From an uncultured Lachnospiraceae bacterium (lineage in GTDB: Bacteria > Bacillota_A > Clostridia > Lachnospirales > Lachnospiraceae): DNA of 8,060 bases. The position numbers and the translations under genes are program-made. The stretch is taken from the NCBI GenBank assembly GCA_947175285.1, contig CAMWMM010000209.1:1-8060 (forward strand). The letters run 5' to 3'. Positions 6,467-8,060 of the stretch are shown piece by piece. The stretch's first letter is position 1; every line of letters begins with the position of its first letter. The notes under the pieces are model-generated. The model had not been told where the DNA came from. It saw only the letters and a list, made by a program, of their open reading frames with translations, and searched no databases.

Positions 6467-7927
6467 ATGAAAATATACAGATATATAATCAGTGTAATAC
6501 TGGCTGTTCTGCTGTTAGCAGGCTGCGGGGCAGACCGCGGACCTGTGACAGCGACACAGGAGGATTCGGAAATCCTGTCGCCTGAAACTACGGTGCAGGA
6601 AACGGAAGAGCCTCCGGCAGAAGAGACTCAGACAGTAGAGGCTCCGGCAGAATTAACCGATGTGGAGAAATATGGCGTCAGCCCCATATCCTACGATTTA
6701 TCGAATCTTCCGCCAATGGAAAATAAGCTGTATGCCGCTTGGGATGGAAAAATTTATTTCAGGCAGTATTCGGATGAAGACATGGAAGAGGGCGGACTGT
6801 GGAGCGAATTTGACGCGATTGCGGACACTGAAAAAGAACTCATGTGCATGGAGTCTGACGGAAGCATCGTACAAGTGGGAGCGGATTTCGGCTATGGAAG
6901 TATGTTTATTGCAGACGGGCGGATTTATTCCCAGAAATACACGGTCACAGAAGAGTATAATGAAATTATCGTTTATTCCTGTGCGTTGGATGGCAGTGAT
7001 GTGATAGAGTATGCTTTCTCAAAAGACGGGGTTTATTCCGGAGAGGTGTATGCTGTCAAAGACAGCAAAGTGATATGCAAAACCGCTAGAGGCGGACTTG
7101 CGTATATCGATACAAAGACCGGACAGGAACATATTCTTGTAGATACCAATGTATATTATCTGGACGCAACAGAGGAAGAAGTCTTTTATTATGGCTATCA
7201 GAAAAATGATGAGACAGAGGAGAGCGATTTGACGCTTTATTCTGTAGACTATGAGGGCAACATCAATCCGCTGAAGACCATTACACGTGAAGAATATATA
7301 GAATACGCGGATGAACTCTTATGTCAGGATGCGATAGATATTCCTTATTTTGAGATATTAGGAGATGAATTGTATTTTGCGGCAGGTTCCTATAACGGGA
7401 ATGCACATATGTATTCGGGCGGGCCGATTTACAGCATGAAAAAGGACGGAAGCGATTGCAAGGCGGAAACATTTTCTTACGATTATCGTTTTTATCTGTA
7501 TGATGACGGGAAAAGCAGGGCCGTTTATTACAACGAAAGCGGGCTGGATCAATGTTCGGCTGTAAGCCTGTTTGGAGATGTGCCTCAGGATATCGTTATT
7601 CCGGAATATGTTGCGTATGATAAGCCTTTTATGCATAATCCGACAGGTTCCATATTATTTTATCCGGATACTACAGGCACCTGTTATATGCTTTTAACAG
7701 AGGAAGAATGCGAAGAACTTTCTATAGAACTATATGTGGACGGTTCCCGCGTACAGAAAATCAGTGATATTGAATATCTTAACGGGAAGTTGTTTTTTAC
7801 AGTGACAGATTTGACTTACAGCACGGAGTACAGCATCGGCTGGCGGGACGGATATGAGCGGGGCAGAAGCGTATGTTACTGCAAAGAGCTGGAAAGCGGA
7901 AATATTCGCGTGCTTTATGAATATTGA
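6467..7927 (+). CDS. Lipoprotein B, tandem paralogue of lipoprotein A
   Basis: This 486-residue exported lipoprotein has the same architecture as its upstream neighbour: an ILAVLLLAGC signal peptide with lipidated Cys20, an acidic linker, then a strand-rich body with DGS/DDG turns (DGS at 131, LDGSD at 174, MKKDGSD at 324, YDDG at 345). The linker is 18 residues longer than in A. The insert spans about 45-62, is rich in Pro, Glu and Thr, and contains a 10-codon near-repeat. The shared C-terminal signature CYCKxLESGxIRxLYEY (470-486) ends the protein, whereas A has three extra residues. Conserved Cys at 127, 172, 204, 331, 406, 415, 470 and 472 match A. No enzyme motif is recognised; a ligand-binding or surface-sensing role is possible but unproven. 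It begins 13 bases after A with its own strong ribosome binding site, so the two are almost certainly co-transcribed. Confidence 0.9.
   Translation: MKIYRYIISVILAVLLLAGCGADRGPVTATQEDSEILSPETTVQETEEPPAEETQTVEAPAELTDVEKYGVSPISYDLSNLPPMENKLYAAWDGKIYFRQYSDEDMEEGGLWSEFDAIADTEKELMCMESDGSIVQVGADFGYGSMFIADGRIYSQKYTVTEEYNEIIVYSCALDGSDVIEYAFSKDGVYSGEVYAVKDSKVICKTARGGLAYIDTKTGQEHILVDTNVYYLDATEEEVFYYGYQKNDETEESDLTLYSVDYEGNINPLKTITREEYIEYADELLCQDAIDIPYFEILGDELYFAAGSYNGNAHMYSGGPIYSMKKDGSDCKAETFSYDYRFYLYDDGKSRAVYYNESGLDQCSAVSLFGDVPQDIVIPEYVAYDKPFMHNPTGSILFYPDTTGTCYMLLTEEECEELSIELYVDGSRVQKISDIEYLNGKLFFTVTDLTYSTEYSIGWRDGYERGRSVCYCKELESGNIRVLYEY
6492..6585 (+). repeat. Near-identical signal-peptide segment, copy 2
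   Basis: Partner of 5015-5108, at a constant offset of 1477 bases with no gaps. The translated products read VILAVLLLAGCGADRG in both genes. Confidence 0.9.
6612..6652 (+). repeat. Short direct repeat in the linker of lipoprotein B
   Basis: CTCCGGCAGAA occurs at 6612-6622 and again at 6642-6652, exactly 30 bases (10 codons) apart and in the same frame. It encodes PPAEE and then APAEL. It lies within the 54-base stretch absent from lipoprotein A, which suggests the linker grew by a small tandem duplication. Confidence 0.75.
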
Positions 7928-7982
7928 CAGGCGTAATTATATAAAATGGTCATTTCGGACGATAATTTGAGCATATTAAGGG

Positions 7983-8011
7983 TAGTCAAAAAAAGAAATA
8001 CACGATATAAT
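7983..8011 (+). promoter_or_regulatory. Probable promoter for the gene beyond the right edge
   Basis: TAGTCA (7983-7988, 4 of 6 matches to the -35 consensus) and a perfect TATAAT (8006-8011) are 17 bases apart in an AT-rich strip. Initiation would be near 8018, about 33 bases before the ribosome binding site at 8050. Confidence 0.6.
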
Positions 8012-8049
8012 AAGATTTGTGCAGATATTATTTTGAGCAAAAGACAGAC

Positions 8050-8056
8050 AAGGAGG
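8050..8056 (+). promoter_or_regulatory. Ribosome binding site of the next gene (start outside window)
   Basis: AAGGAGG is a full-strength Shine-Dalgarno four bases before the window ends. No start codon is reached by 8060, so the gene begins just beyond it on the + strand. Its identity cannot be told. Confidence 0.75.
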
Positions 8057-8060
8057 AAGT

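Noticed and set aside
6660..7004. 114-codon + strand frame within lipoprotein B
   Set aside because: It is an out-of-frame shadow: no ribosome binding site, odd composition, and the overlapping frame has a clear paralogue.
7945..7957. Tiny inverted repeat AAAT-GGTC-ATTT after lipoprotein B as a terminator
   Set aside because: The stem has only four A-T pairs and no T run follows, too weak to call.

Overview
The window reads as a chromosomal segment of a low-to-moderate GC Gram-positive, most likely a gut-type Clostridia/Lachnospiraceae bacterium. The grounds are a T-box leader in front of an aminoacyl-tRNA synthetase gene, a long type-2 (eukaryote-like) isoleucyl-tRNA synthetase, strong purine-rich ribosome binding sites, and a tandem pair of LAGC-lipobox lipoproteins resembling the DUF5050-like surface proteins common in that family. 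No database search was possible, so the taxonomy is inference. All genes run on the + strand.

Layout. (1) 1-1401: the 3' part of a polytopic membrane protein gene resembling the LIC_10190-type / GT-C-like family; its true start lies left of the window. It is visibly more AT-rich than the genes to its right. (2) 1402-1789: a 388-base non-coding block. It holds a perfect 8-bp inverted repeat followed by a T run (probable terminator of the membrane gene), a consensus sigma-A promoter whose -35 box lies in the right arm of that repeat, and a complete T-box riboswitch ending in a 12-bp intrinsic terminator. (3) 1790-4963: ileS. (4) 4990-6453 and 6467-7927: two adjacent paralogous lipoproteins, 26 and 13 bases behind the preceding stop codons, with no terminator seen between ileS and them. 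(5) 7928-8060: an intergenic strip with a probable promoter and, at the very end, a strong Shine-Dalgarno for a gene starting just outside the window.

How the parts work together. The T-box should sense uncharged tRNA-Ile: the specifier is read as AUC, and the antiterminator bulge UGGU complements an ACCA tRNA end. It would let RNA polymerase read into ileS when isoleucine charging falls. Because the two lipoprotein genes follow closely without a visible terminator or promoter, they may be read through from the same leader, linking two surface proteins of unknown function to isoleucine status. The lipoproteins share a nearly identical signal-peptide region (89 of 94 bases) but clearly more diverged bodies, eight conserved cysteines outside the lipobox, and repeated DGS-type strand motifs that suggest a beta-propeller. 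No mobile element, CRISPR array, tRNA or rRNA gene was seen.
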